Of a stretch of 64,000 nucleotides of DNA, positions 40,143 through 47,835 are shown piece after piece. The stretch spans positions 186,001-250,000 of the forward strand of contig JAGTJU010000005.1 in the NCBI GenBank assembly GCA_022184915.1. Reading direction: 5' to 3'. This DNA is from Myxococcales bacterium. GTDB taxonomy: Bacteria; Myxococcota_A; Polyangia; Fen-1088. The notes beneath the pieces were generated by a model, which saw nothing but the letters and a program-made list of their open reading frames with translations, was not told the origin of the DNA and searched no databases. Position 1 is the stretch's first letter. Each line of letters starts with the position of its first letter. The position numbers were made by a program, and so were the translations under genes.

Positions 40143-41426
40143 GTGAAGCGAGACAAGTCCCTGGCCCTGTTCGAGACGGCGCAACAGCTGTTTCCCGGCG
40201 GTGTGAACAGCCCCGTGCGGGCCTTCAAGGCGGTGGGCGGCACACCCATTTTCCTGGCGCGCGCTCAGGGGGCCTACGTCTGGGACGCCGACGGGAACCG
40301 GTACCTGGATTTTCTGAGCAGCTGGGGGCCCACGATCCTCGGGCACGCGGACCCGGACGTGCACGCGGCCCTCGTCGAAGCCGCCGCCTCGGGCACCACC
40401 TTCGGCGCCTCGACCGAGCGGGAGATCTGGCTGGGCGAGGCCATCCGCCAGGCGTTTCCGTCGATGGAGCGCATGCGCTTCGTGTCTTCGGGCACGGAAG
40501 CCACGATGTCGGCGCTCAGGCTGGCCCGAGGGTTCACGGGCCGCAGCAAGATCATCAAGACCGAGGGCGCCTATCACGGCCACGCGGACATGCTGCTCGT
40601 GTCTGCAGGGTCGGGCGCCGCCACCTTGGGCATTCCCGGTTCGGAGGGGGTCACGGCGGCCGCCGTGGCCGATTCGCTGCTCTGCCCCTTCAACGACGTG
40701 GCCGCGCTCGAGGCCCTCTTCAAGGCCAACCCGGGCCAGGTGGCAGCACTCATCCTCGAGCCCATCCCCGGCAACATGGGCCTGGTGCATCCCCGTCCCG
40801 GCTACCTGGAGCAGGCACGGAAGCTCTGTGACGAGCACGGGGCTCTGCTCATCTTCGACGAGGTCATCACTGGCTTCCGTGCAGGCCCTGGCGGCGCTCA
40901 GGGACGTTTCGGCGTGCGGCCCGACCTCACCTGCCTCGGAAAGATCGTGGGCGGTGGGCTTCCCATGGGGGCCTACGGCGGCCGCACCGACATCATGGGC
41001 AAAATCGCGCCGGAGGGGCCCGTGTATCAGGCGGGCACCCTGTCGGGCAACCCCCTGGCGATGGCCGCGGGCCTCGCCGCTCTGAAGAAGCTGACGCCTG
41101 CGCTCTACGAGCGGCTCGAGGTGCTGGGCGCCCGGCTGGAAGCCGGCCTCAACGCCGCCATCGAGGCCACCGGCGTGGCGGCCCGGGTGCAACGGCTGGG
41201 CTCGGCCTGGACCGTGTTTTTCACCCGCACGGAGGTGGTGGACTTCGCCACGGCCAAAAAGGCGGACGCGGCGAAGTTCGGCCGGTTTTTCCACGGCATG
41301 CTGGACAGGGGCGTTTATCTGCCCCCGGCCCAGCTCGAGGCCGGATTCATCTGCGGGGCTCATACAGCAGACGAGATCGACACGTGTATTGCCGCGGCGC
41401 AGGAGACCTTCGCCACGTTGGCCTGA
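40143..41426 (+). CDS. hemL: Glutamate-1-semialdehyde 2,1-aminomutase
   Basis: PLP-dependent enzyme that converts glutamate-1-semialdehyde to 5-aminolevulinate in the C5 route of haem synthesis; 427 residues, the family length. Visible are LFPGGVNSPVRAF at the N-terminus, FVSSGTEATMSALRLARG (PLP phosphate site), the FDEVITGFRAGPGGAQ segment with the PLP-ring Asp, and the Schiff-base Lys267 in CLGKIVGGGLPMGAYGG. The GTG start at 40143 is preceded by a good ribosome-binding site, GGGAGG. It lies 31 bp after gyrA. Presence of hemL implies that the organism makes haem from glutamate. Confidence 0.98.
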   Translation: MKRDKSLALFETAQQLFPGGVNSPVRAFKAVGGTPIFLARAQGAYVWDADGNRYLDFLSSWGPTILGHADPDVHAALVEAAASGTTFGASTEREIWLGEAIRQAFPSMERMRFVSSGTEATMSALRLARGFTGRSKIIKTEGAYHGHADMLLVSAGSGAATLGIPGSEGVTAAAVADSLLCPFNDVAALEALFKANPGQVAALILEPIPGNMGLVHPRPGYLEQARKLCDEHGALLIFDEVITGFRAGPGGAQGRFGVRPDLTCLGKIVGGGLPMGAYGGRTDIMGKIAPEGPVYQAGTLSGNPLAMAAGLAALKKLTPALYERLEVLGARLEAGLNAAIEATGVAARVQRLGSAWTVFFTRTEVVDFATAKKADAAKFGRFFHGMLDRGVYLPPAQLEAGFICGAHTADEIDTCIAAAQETFATLA

Positions 41427-41527
41427 CCCCCCATCGGGCCCAACCCCGCCTTGGGGGTGGCGTCCGGGCAGTTTGTGGGCTATAGAAGGCCTCCCTTTTC
41501 AAGGCAAACCGTACACAGGATTTTCCC

Positions 41528-41881
41528 ATGCCCGCCCCGCTCGCCATCGTCAAAGCGAAATTCGAGAACAAGGACAAGCTGGTCGACCAGATCGTGGCCA
41601 TGCTCAGCAAGCAGACCGACGAGAACAAGGACGACCTGCGGAAGCGCCTGCTGGGAGCCTCGAACGCCAAGCTCCTGAAGCTCCACGCTGCCTGCAAGAC
41701 CACCGACGACAAGTTCGGCTCGCACGACAAGCTCGTGGAAGCCACGGCTTCGGCCATGAGCAAGAGCAAGGACAAGGACTTCGTGGCCAAGCTCGGCTCG
41801 TTTTCGTCGGCGCGCCTGCTCGACCTCGAGCGCGTGGCCAGCCGTCGGCTCAAGGCCGCGGCTGCCAAAGCCAAAGCCTAA
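41528..41881 (+). CDS. Small Lys-rich protein with internal duplication
   Basis: Hypothetical cytoplasmic protein of 117 residues, helical and rich in Lys and Ala. It consists of two similar halves: residues 11-57 (KFENKDKLVDQIVAMLSK...) and 62-107 (KFGSHDKLVEATASAMSK...), sharing KF-x3-DKLV(D/E), a SK(D/Q) turn, and a final L(K/D)L motif. No family was recognised. It has its own 100-bp upstream gap from hemL and is followed by a terminator. The Ala/Lys-rich C-terminal tail resembles those of nucleic-acid-binding proteins, but that is a weak hint only. Confidence 0.75.
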   Translation: MPAPLAIVKAKFENKDKLVDQIVAMLSKQTDENKDDLRKRLLGASNAKLLKLHAACKTTDDKFGSHDKLVEATASAMSKSKDKDFVAKLGSFSSARLLDLERVASRRLKAAAAKAKA

Positions 41882-41931
41882 AGGCTGCACGGCGAGGGCC
41901 GGCAACGCCGGGCCCCGCCCATCAAGACGAA

Positions 41932-41972
41932 GAGGCGTCCCCGCAAAAGCGGGAGGGCGCCTTTCTTCGTTT
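41932..41972 (+). terminator. Candidate rho-independent terminator, possibly bidirectional
   Basis: The stem CCCCGC-AAAA-GCGGG, extended with bulges by AGGCG and CGCCT, is followed by TTTCTTCGTTT. It lies between the small Lys-rich gene and the convergent MBL hydrolase gene and could serve both. Confidence 0.65.
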
Positions 41973-42013
41973 CGAAGCGCGACGTCGCGTGCCGTCGCAA
42001 GTGGGGCGTTGGC

Positions 42014-42688
42014 TCAGGCCTTGCGCACGCGTTCGCGCAGGGTGCGGAAGGCCTCGAAGCTGTCGCACCGCAGGTAGGGGTTTTCGAGCATCTCGCGGCC
42101 CATGCTGGACGTGGGCGTGCGGCCATAGTTGTGCCCGGGGTAAACGATGGTCTCCTCGGGAAGGCCCATGAGCCGGTTCAGGCTCTGCCACAGGGCCTCC
42201 GTGCTGCCCCCCGGGAAGTCGGTGCGCCCGCAGCCGCTGACGAACAACACGTCTCCCGTGATGACGAAACCGTCCGCGAGGAAGCAGGTGCCACCACGGG
42301 TGTGGCCAAAGGTCTCGAGCGCCCGCACGCCGGTGTGCCCGATGGCGATGTCGAGCCGATCGGAGACGAGCGTGATCTCGCGGCAAAGGGGCCGCACTTT
42401 TTCGACCTCGTGCGGGTGAACGTACACGCGGGCTCCGGTGGCCGCGACCGTGTCCGCAAGCCCCTCGATGTGGTCGTGATGCGTGTGGGTGATGAGCACG
42501 TGCTTGACGTGAACGCCCGTGTCACTCGCCATGCGCAGCAGCCGATCCACCTCGAAGGCCGGATCCACCAGCGCGGCTTCTTTCGTCTGAGGGCAGTAGA
42601 GCAGCTCGCAAAAGTTCTGGAGCAGGCCGACCTCCGTCTGCAACACGGAAGGGGCAGGAGGCAAATGAGCGGTATCGGTGGCATGCAT
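42014..42688 (-). CDS. MBL-fold hydrolase, glyoxalase II / persulfide dioxygenase-like
   Basis: Metallo-beta-lactamase-fold protein of 224 residues with an intact metal site: HTHHDH at 68-73, then GHTRGGTCF, GDVLFVSGCGRTDFPGG and PGHNYG. The GCGRTDF and PGHxYG signatures occur in the glyoxalase II / ETHE1 branch, whose members hydrolyse S-lactoylglutathione (two metals) or oxidise glutathione persulfide (one iron). Which activity applies cannot be settled by eye; the short C-terminus favours the ETHE1-like or generic group. It lies 17 bp downstream of the propeller gene on the same strand, so the two may share a transcript. Confidence 0.85.
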   Translation of the reverse strand: MHATDTAHLPPAPSVLQTEVGLLQNFCELLYCPQTKEAALVDPAFEVDRLLRMASDTGVHVKHVLITHTHHDHIEGLADTVAATGARVYVHPHEVEKVRPLCREITLVSDRLDIAIGHTGVRALETFGHTRGGTCFLADGFVITGDVLFVSGCGRTDFPGGSTEALWQSLNRLMGLPEETIVYPGHNYGRTPTSSMGREMLENPYLRCDSFEAFRTLRERVRKA

Positions 42689-42705
42689 GGGGAACCTCTT
42701 CGTCT

Positions 42706-44784
42706 TTATTTCAACTCGACCACGAGCTCGGCCACGCCCAGGTTGTTCGCGGCGTCGTAGGCGCGCACCGCCACCACGTGGGCGCCGCGGGTCAGGTGCG
42801 GCACGCGAAAGCTGAAGGCCTCTCGTCGTTGGTCGAGCAGGCCGTCGTTGGGGGACACCGGCTGCCAGGGGCCTCCGTCCACGGAGAACTCGATGTGGGT
42901 CAGGGGCGAGGCGGCATCCGAGGCCTCGCCTGTGATCGTGGGCAGGCGCGCTTGCAGGCCGGTGACCGTAGGCCGCGCGTTATCGACGAGGAGCGGCGGC
43001 GAGACGAAGGTGGATGACAGCGCTCGATCTTGCGCCACGGAGGGGGCATCCGTGACCTCGATGCGCACCACGTAGCGGCCGTCGGGGACCGTCTCGGTGT
43101 TCCAGTCGTACTCGGATTTGGTGAGCGGGGCCTCGGTGGGGCCGAGGGGTCGCCACGCCTCATCCTCTTCGCTTTTGTACGCAAGCTCGTAAGCCAGCTG
43201 ATCCGCGTCGGGGTTCTCCACCTTCCAGCGGAGCTTGAGCACAGAAGCGTGCTCGCGAACGTCGCTTGCCTTGGGCTCTGCTTCCGCAAGGGAAAGCTCC
43301 GTCACCCGGGGACGCGTGTTCTGCGGTTGGTAATGAAGCGCGATCTCGCGCAACACGGCGCCCGGGGGGAGCGAGGTGCGGTACTGCAAATAGCGGCCGG
43401 GCGCGCTCGCCATGCGCCCTTCGCCCTCGCTGGCATCAAAGGACGCAGAGGCAAGGGCCGTCCAGGCCTCCCAGGTGTCGTCGGGCTTGGCCGTATTTCC
43501 CGCGCGTGTCTCGAAAGGCAGCGCCATCGAAGCGTCGTAGCGCAGCTGTCCCCACTGCGCGGGACGGTTGGCGTCGAACACCTTGGAAAGGTAAAGGGCC
43601 GACTTCGGCGACGCAGGCACGGCCCGGAATAGGGCGGCCCCGTCTCCGGTGCCCACCCAGAGCCCCTGCGCGTGCGGCGCGAGCGTAAGCGCCTGCCTTT
43701 CAGGCACATCTAGCATCAACACGGCCTGGCCTTCGGCGTCCACGCGGTACACTTTGCCTTCGGTGCCCGCGGCCGCAAACACGTGGCCGTCACCCGCCAG
43801 CAGCGCCGTGAAATAGCCGGTATCGAGACTGAGGATCTCCTCGATCGCACCCGAAGGTTCGAGACGGTAAACGGCCCCCTTGCCTTTGGGCGCCCCGGGA
43901 CGCGGCAACGTGCCCGGGGCCGCGGGTGATTTGCCGCCCGTAACGAGCGGCGTGCCCTTGGCACCCTTGTCGTTGCTGCCGGCGGGCTCGGGCTCGCCTC
44001 CCTCGAAACGATTGACCGCGACGTAGAGGTCCTTGCCCACCTTGGCCACGGCCCTGACTTCATCGGCCTCGAAGTCGTGCAGCGCGCGCGCCTGGCCCTC
44101 GGCCGTCACGCGGAAGAGGATGGCCTTTTCGGCAGTACCGACCAGCACGGCACCGCGACCATCCGGGACCATCGCGATCACGTGCTGGTCCTGCGCGTCC
44201 CACAACGTCTTCGTTTGGCCGCGCGCTTCGATGACCACCACCTTACCGGGGCCTCCCACGCCCGCATACGTCCGCTTGCCTTGCGGGTCATGAACGAGAG
44301 CCCACACGTGCGCGCCGTCGAGCTTCGCAAGCACGCTCGTTTTGCCGTCACGCACGCCGACGCGGTAGATCTTCGCACCGGGGGTGGTGGCCACGAGGAG
44401 CGTGTCGGCGCTCTCCACCGCCAGGGCTGTCACCCAAGGCTCTGGCAGCTCCGCCACCAAGCGCGCGCTTCCCCCGGAGGTGGGCAGCGCATACACACGG
44501 CCCGGATCCCCCGTACCGAAGAAGGCTGTATTGCCATCGAGGGATAGCGCACTGGCCCAGACGAACCCTGCGTCCACGTCGTGGCGTTGCGCCTCGAACC
44601 CTGGCTCGACCTGGCCCGGCGGCGCCACGATCGTGCCCTTCGCTTCACCTTCCTCGAAGTGCGCGGGTGTGGTTTGAAGAAAGACCGGGGCGGCAAAAGC
44701 CGCGGAATCGCGCACGAAGTGCAGACCTGCAAGGGTCAGAACCACGGCGAAGGCACCAAGAGACGTGTGTCGATTCGGCGTCAT
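42706..44784 (-). CDS. Secreted beta-propeller protein
   Basis: Protein of 692 residues with a signal peptide (about 1-31). Residues about 70-400 contain repeated four-stranded blades of the PQQ/NHL/WD-like kind, each with a turn such as TAFFGTGDPGRVYAL, TLLVATTPGAKIYRV or HVFAAAGTEGKVYRV. The C-terminal 270 residues look like two or three beta-sandwich modules of fibronectin III type (LAYELAYKSEEDEAW, VVRIEVTDAP, HVVAVRAYDAANN). A low-complexity Pro/Gly/Lys stretch interrupts the propeller at about 270-310. The role is unknown; such proteins usually bind polysaccharide or protein partners outside the cell. It precedes the MBL hydrolase gene by 17 bp and is divergent from amtB. Confidence 0.75.
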   Translation of the reverse strand: MTPNRHTSLGAFAVVLTLAGLHFVRDSAAFAAPVFLQTTPAHFEEGEAKGTIVAPPGQVEPGFEAQRHDVDAGFVWASALSLDGNTAFFGTGDPGRVYALPTSGGSARLVAELPEPWVTALAVESADTLLVATTPGAKIYRVGVRDGKTSVLAKLDGAHVWALVHDPQGKRTYAGVGGPGKVVVIEARGQTKTLWDAQDQHVIAMVPDGRGAVLVGTAEKAILFRVTAEGQARALHDFEADEVRAVAKVGKDLYVAVNRFEGGEPEPAGSNDKGAKGTPLVTGGKSPAAPGTLPRPGAPKGKGAVYRLEPSGAIEEILSLDTGYFTALLAGDGHVFAAAGTEGKVYRVDAEGQAVLMLDVPERQALTLAPHAQGLWVGTGDGAALFRAVPASPKSALYLSKVFDANRPAQWGQLRYDASMALPFETRAGNTAKPDDTWEAWTALASASFDASEGEGRMASAPGRYLQYRTSLPPGAVLREIALHYQPQNTRPRVTELSLAEAEPKASDVREHASVLKLRWKVENPDADQLAYELAYKSEEDEAWRPLGPTEAPLTKSEYDWNTETVPDGRYVVRIEVTDAPSVAQDRALSSTFVSPPLLVDNARPTVTGLQARLPTITGEASDAASPLTHIEFSVDGGPWQPVSPNDGLLDQRREAFSFRVPHLTRGAHVVAVRAYDAANNLGVAELVVELK

Positions 44785-44870
44785 TTTCCCCCGGAAGCAT
44801 ACACGTCTGCGTTCACGGGCACGAAATCGGCAGCATGTAGGTGGGCGAATTTTCGAGCCTTTTTAGGCAC

Positions 44871-44888
44871 TTGGCCCAGCGCTCGCAC
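44871..44888 (+). promoter_or_regulatory. Candidate sigma-54 promoter of the ammonium transporter
   Basis: The sequence TTGGCCCAGCGCTCGCAC has GG and GC separated by exactly 10 bases, with TTGGCCC close to the -24 consensus TTGGCAC and TCGCA close to the -12 TTGCA. It lies 120 bp upstream of the ammonium transporter start. Sigma-54/NtrC control of amt genes is well known, so the context fits, but no clear NtrC site was seen. Confidence 0.5.
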
Positions 44889-45007
44889 CTAGTTACTCAG
44901 TTTTGCACGAGGAGAAACGTGTCGGAAACGCAAGCCAGGTACCTTGAGTCCCAGGTTTGAACACAAAGCCACCAAAGACTTTCTGACCGATGACAAGGAG
45001 AAATCAC

Positions 45008-46462
45008 ATGCGACGGTTTTTACTACCTGCTGCGCTGCTCGCCGTCATGGTGGGCACGGCCCGCGCAGACGAAGCAGCGCCCGCCTCTGCGGCACTCGAT
45101 GACGTGAACACCCTGTGGACCTGTTTGGCCGCGTTCCTGGTGTTCTTCATGCAAGCGGGCTTCGCCCTCGTGGAAACCGGCATGACCCGCGCGAAAAACG
45201 CGGTGAACATCATCATGAAGAACCTGATGGACTTCTCCATCGGATCGATCGTCTTCTGGGTCGTGGGCTTCGGGCTCATGTTCGGGCTGACGAACGGCTT
45301 CTTCGGCACGAACGGCTTCTTCTTCGACCCCACGAACGTGGGCGCGGACGGGAAGACGCTGGCAGAAGCCAAGGGCATCACCGAGTCGTTCGGCTGGGCC
45401 TTTTTCATTTTCCAGACGGTGTTTGCGGCCACGGCGGCCACCATCGTGTCGGGCGCGATGGCCGAGCGCACGAAGTTCAAGTCTTACCTTGCGTACACGG
45501 TCGCCATCACCGCTATCGTGTATCCCGTCTTCGGCAGCTGGACGTGGGGCGGGCTGTTCTTGGGTAAGGGCTGGCTGGAGAAGCCAGACGGTGGGCTGTT
45601 GAGCAGCCTGGGTCTGCCTGCGTTCATCGACTTCGCCGGTTCTACGGTTGTCCACTCCATCGGTGGCTGGGCGGCTTTGGCGGGCGCGATTGTGCTCGGC
45701 CCGCGCATCGGGAAGTTCAAGGACGGCAAGTCGATGCCCATGCCCGGACACAACTTGCCCCTCACGGCCTTGGGCGTTTTCATCTTGTGGCTCGGTTGGT
45801 TCGGGTTCAACCCCGGTAGCACGACAGCAGTGGGAGGCGGGTCGTTCGCGGTGATCGCGATGACCACCAACATCGCCGCAGCCGGCGGCTCCATCACCGC
45901 GATGGTGACAGCTTGGCTCCTCTTCAAGAAGCCGGACGCGTCCTTCACGCTCAACGGCGCACTGGCTGGCCTCGTGGCCATCACGGCTGGTTGCGCAAAC
46001 CTGTCCGTACCCTACGCTCTGCTCACCGGCCTCATTGCTGGTGTCCTGGTCGTCTTCGCAGCTCTCTTCTTCGAGAAGCTCAAGGTTGACGACCCCGTCG
46101 GTGCGGTCTCCGTTCACGGTGTCAACGGCGCTTGGGGCACGCTCGCTACCGGCCTGTTCGCGAAGGAAGGCGGCTTGTTCACGGGCGGCGGCTTCGCTCA
46201 GACCTCCACCCAGCTCATCGGCATGCTGGCGGCCTTCGTGTGGTCGTTCGGCGCAAGCTTCCTGCTCTTCAAGGCGGTCAAGGCTGTCATGGGTCTGCGG
46301 GTCAGCCCTGAGGAGGAGATCGAGGGTCTCGACGTCACCGAGCACGGCATGGAAGCCTACCCCGAGTTCCCCAGCGCGTCGGGCCACGCCACGATGGTCG
46401 TGACCGACGCGAGGGAGGCCTCCGTGGGCTCCTTGGCAAGCAAGCCCGCGCTGGCCGAGTAA
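45008..46462 (+). CDS. amtB: Ammonium transporter
   Basis: Inner-membrane Amt/Rh family ammonium channel, 484 residues, about 11 membrane spans plus a cleavable signal peptide (residues 1-20). Conserved features include the N-terminal FFMQAGFALVETGMTRAKN, the Asp-containing IDFAGSTVVHSIGG (first pore His) and SVHGVNGAWGTL (second pore His). The ATG at 45008 has AAGGAG at an ideal distance; an upstream in-frame ATG at 44990 would contain that ribosome-binding site and is rejected. The C-terminal tail is long and carries EEEIEGLDVTEHGMEAYPEF, the part that contacts GlnK-type PII proteins in other bacteria. No glnK is adjacent. A sigma-54-like promoter lies upstream and a strong terminator downstream. 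Confidence 0.97.
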   Translation: MRRFLLPAALLAVMVGTARADEAAPASAALDDVNTLWTCLAAFLVFFMQAGFALVETGMTRAKNAVNIIMKNLMDFSIGSIVFWVVGFGLMFGLTNGFFGTNGFFFDPTNVGADGKTLAEAKGITESFGWAFFIFQTVFAATAATIVSGAMAERTKFKSYLAYTVAITAIVYPVFGSWTWGGLFLGKGWLEKPDGGLLSSLGLPAFIDFAGSTVVHSIGGWAALAGAIVLGPRIGKFKDGKSMPMPGHNLPLTALGVFILWLGWFGFNPGSTTAVGGGSFAVIAMTTNIAAAGGSITAMVTAWLLFKKPDASFTLNGALAGLVAITAGCANLSVPYALLTGLIAGVLVVFAALFFEKLKVDDPVGAVSVHGVNGAWGTLATGLFAKEGGLFTGGGFAQTSTQLIGMLAAFVWSFGASFLLFKAVKAVMGLRVSPEEEIEGLDVTEHGMEAYPEFPSASGHATMVVTDAREASVGSLASKPALAE

Positions 46463-46483
46463 CGCAGGCAGCGTAGAAACAAG

Positions 46484-46516
46484 GCGGGGGATCGCTTCGG
46501 CGGTCCCCCGTTTTGC
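46484..46516 (+). terminator. Rho-independent terminator of amtB
   Basis: A stem pairing CGGGGGA with TCCCCCG, with a short GC-rich extension around a TTCG loop, is followed by TTTT. It lies about 22 bp after the amtB stop. Confidence 0.85.
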
Positions 46517-46576
46517 GTTTGGGGGGCGTCACAAAACGTGAAACGGGCCCGGTCCTTTCGCATCCAATGCTCCGCC

Positions 46577-47191
46577 ATGACCATGAAACTCTTCTTCGCC
46601 CCGGGAGCCTGCTCCCTGTCCCCCCACATCGTGGCCCGCGAGGCCGGCCTGGCTTTCGAGCCGGTCAAGGTAGACCTTCGCAAGAAGGAGACCGCCGACG
46701 GACGCGACTTCCGCACGATCAACCCCAAGGGGTACGTGCCCGCCCTGGAGCTGGCCCCCGGCCAGGTGCTGACGGAGGGGCCTGCCATCGTGCAGTACCT
46801 GGCCGACCAGGCCCCCGAGGCGGGTTTGGCGCCCGCGGCCGGCAGCTTCGCACGCTACCAACTGATGTCCATGCTGACCTTCGTGGGCACCGAGATCCAC
46901 AAGCAATTCTCCCCGCTCTTCAACCCTGCGACGCCGGAAGCCACCCGAACCATGGCGCTCGAGCGTTTGTCGGGACGCTACGCGCTCGTGAACCAGGAGC
47001 TCGAAGCGGGGCCCTACCTGACGGGGCAAACCTTTAGCGTGGCCGACGCTTATCTCTTTGCGGTGAGCCGCTGGATGCCCATGTTCAAGCTGGACCGAAG
47101 CCAATGGCCGGCGCTTGCCGCCTGGTTCGACCGCGTGGCCAGCCGTCCCGCCGTGAAGCAAGCGCTCGAGACCGAGGGGATCACGGCCTGA
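46577..47191 (+). CDS. Glutathione S-transferase, beta class
   Basis: Cytoplasmic glutathione S-transferase of 204 residues, the usual size. The N-terminal thioredoxin-like domain starts KLFFAPGACSLSPHIVARE; the Cys in PGACS is the catalytic-type Cys of bacterial beta-class enzymes. The GSH-binding NPKGYVPALEL (cis-Pro) and EGPAIVQYLAD follow. The helical C-terminal domain contains EIHKQFSPLF with the His that beta-class enzymes use. The ATG at 46577 (or 46583, which places Cys at position 10) is preferred over an upstream start that adds a basic leader. It is a single gene after the amtB terminator. Confidence 0.94.
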   Translation: MTMKLFFAPGACSLSPHIVAREAGLAFEPVKVDLRKKETADGRDFRTINPKGYVPALELAPGQVLTEGPAIVQYLADQAPEAGLAPAAGSFARYQLMSMLTFVGTEIHKQFSPLFNPATPEATRTMALERLSGRYALVNQELEAGPYLTGQTFSVADAYLFAVSRWMPMFKLDRSQWPALAAWFDRVASRPAVKQALETEGITA

Positions 47192-47268
47192 ACCAAACCG
47201 CCTGGCACACGACCTAGGGCCCGCGGCGCACAAGCCGAATCACGTGGCGCCCGGGCACGTTCCGTATT

Positions 47269-47835
47269 ATGCCGGTCGGGCGTATGACCACCTCGATGGC
47301 TTCCACGTCGCGGGCTCCGACCGGCGCTCCCGCCGCTGCCAAACCGCAGCGGAATCTCTGGGTGCTGGCCCTGTTCATTCTGGGCCCCTTGCTCTTCGGG
47401 GCGGTGCTCGTGGGGTTGCGGACCCGCTCGGGCGACATGGCGCTGCGCATTCGCATTACCCGGGCCCTCAACGAGGGGGGCGGCGCACCTGTGGATATGA
47501 GCCATCTGCCCGCGTTCACGTGGACGTCGATGCAGGTGTTGCCCCCCCGCGCCCCGGCCGCTGCGCAGCGTTTGGCAGGCCTGCCGTTTTATGCGCGCTG
47601 GGTGGTAGGGCTCGAGCGACGGGACGACGTCAGCGTATTGGCGTTCAAGCTCGGCGATGACTTCCGTGCCCACGTGGTGGTGCCGCGCGACAAAGGTGAC
47701 TTCGTGCCGGCCGCCCGGGCGCAACCCTACACGCACGATGACGCCTTCTTCGAGGTGAAGCGGACGGCCGAGGGCTTTGCGCTTTCGCCTGCGCCCCGCC
47801 CCGCCTTGCAAGCCGCCCCGGTGCCCACGCCGTGA
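47269..47835 (+). CDS. Hypothetical membrane-anchored protein
   Basis: Protein of 188 residues with one membrane helix (about 29-50, LWVLALFILGPLLFGAVLVG) after an Ala/Pro-rich cytoplasmic leader; the rest is predicted periplasmic, beta-rich and ends in a Pro/Ala tail. No family was recognised. Its stop overlaps the GTG start of the ClC transporter gene by 4 bp, so the two are probably made together and it could be an accessory subunit; that is inference from position only. ATG 47284 is an alternative start. Confidence 0.7.
   Translation: MPVGRMTTSMASTSRAPTGAPAAAKPQRNLWVLALFILGPLLFGAVLVGLRTRSGDMALRIRITRALNEGGGAPVDMSHLPAFTWTSMQVLPPRAPAAAQRLAGLPFYARWVVGLERRDDVSVLAFKLGDDFRAHVVVPRDKGDFVPAARAQPYTHDDAFFEVKRTAEGFALSPAPRPALQAAPVPTP

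Noticed and set aside
47192-47268. Possible fluoride riboswitch ahead of the ClC unit
   Set aside because: The conserved riboswitch sequence blocks were not found in the short upstream gap.
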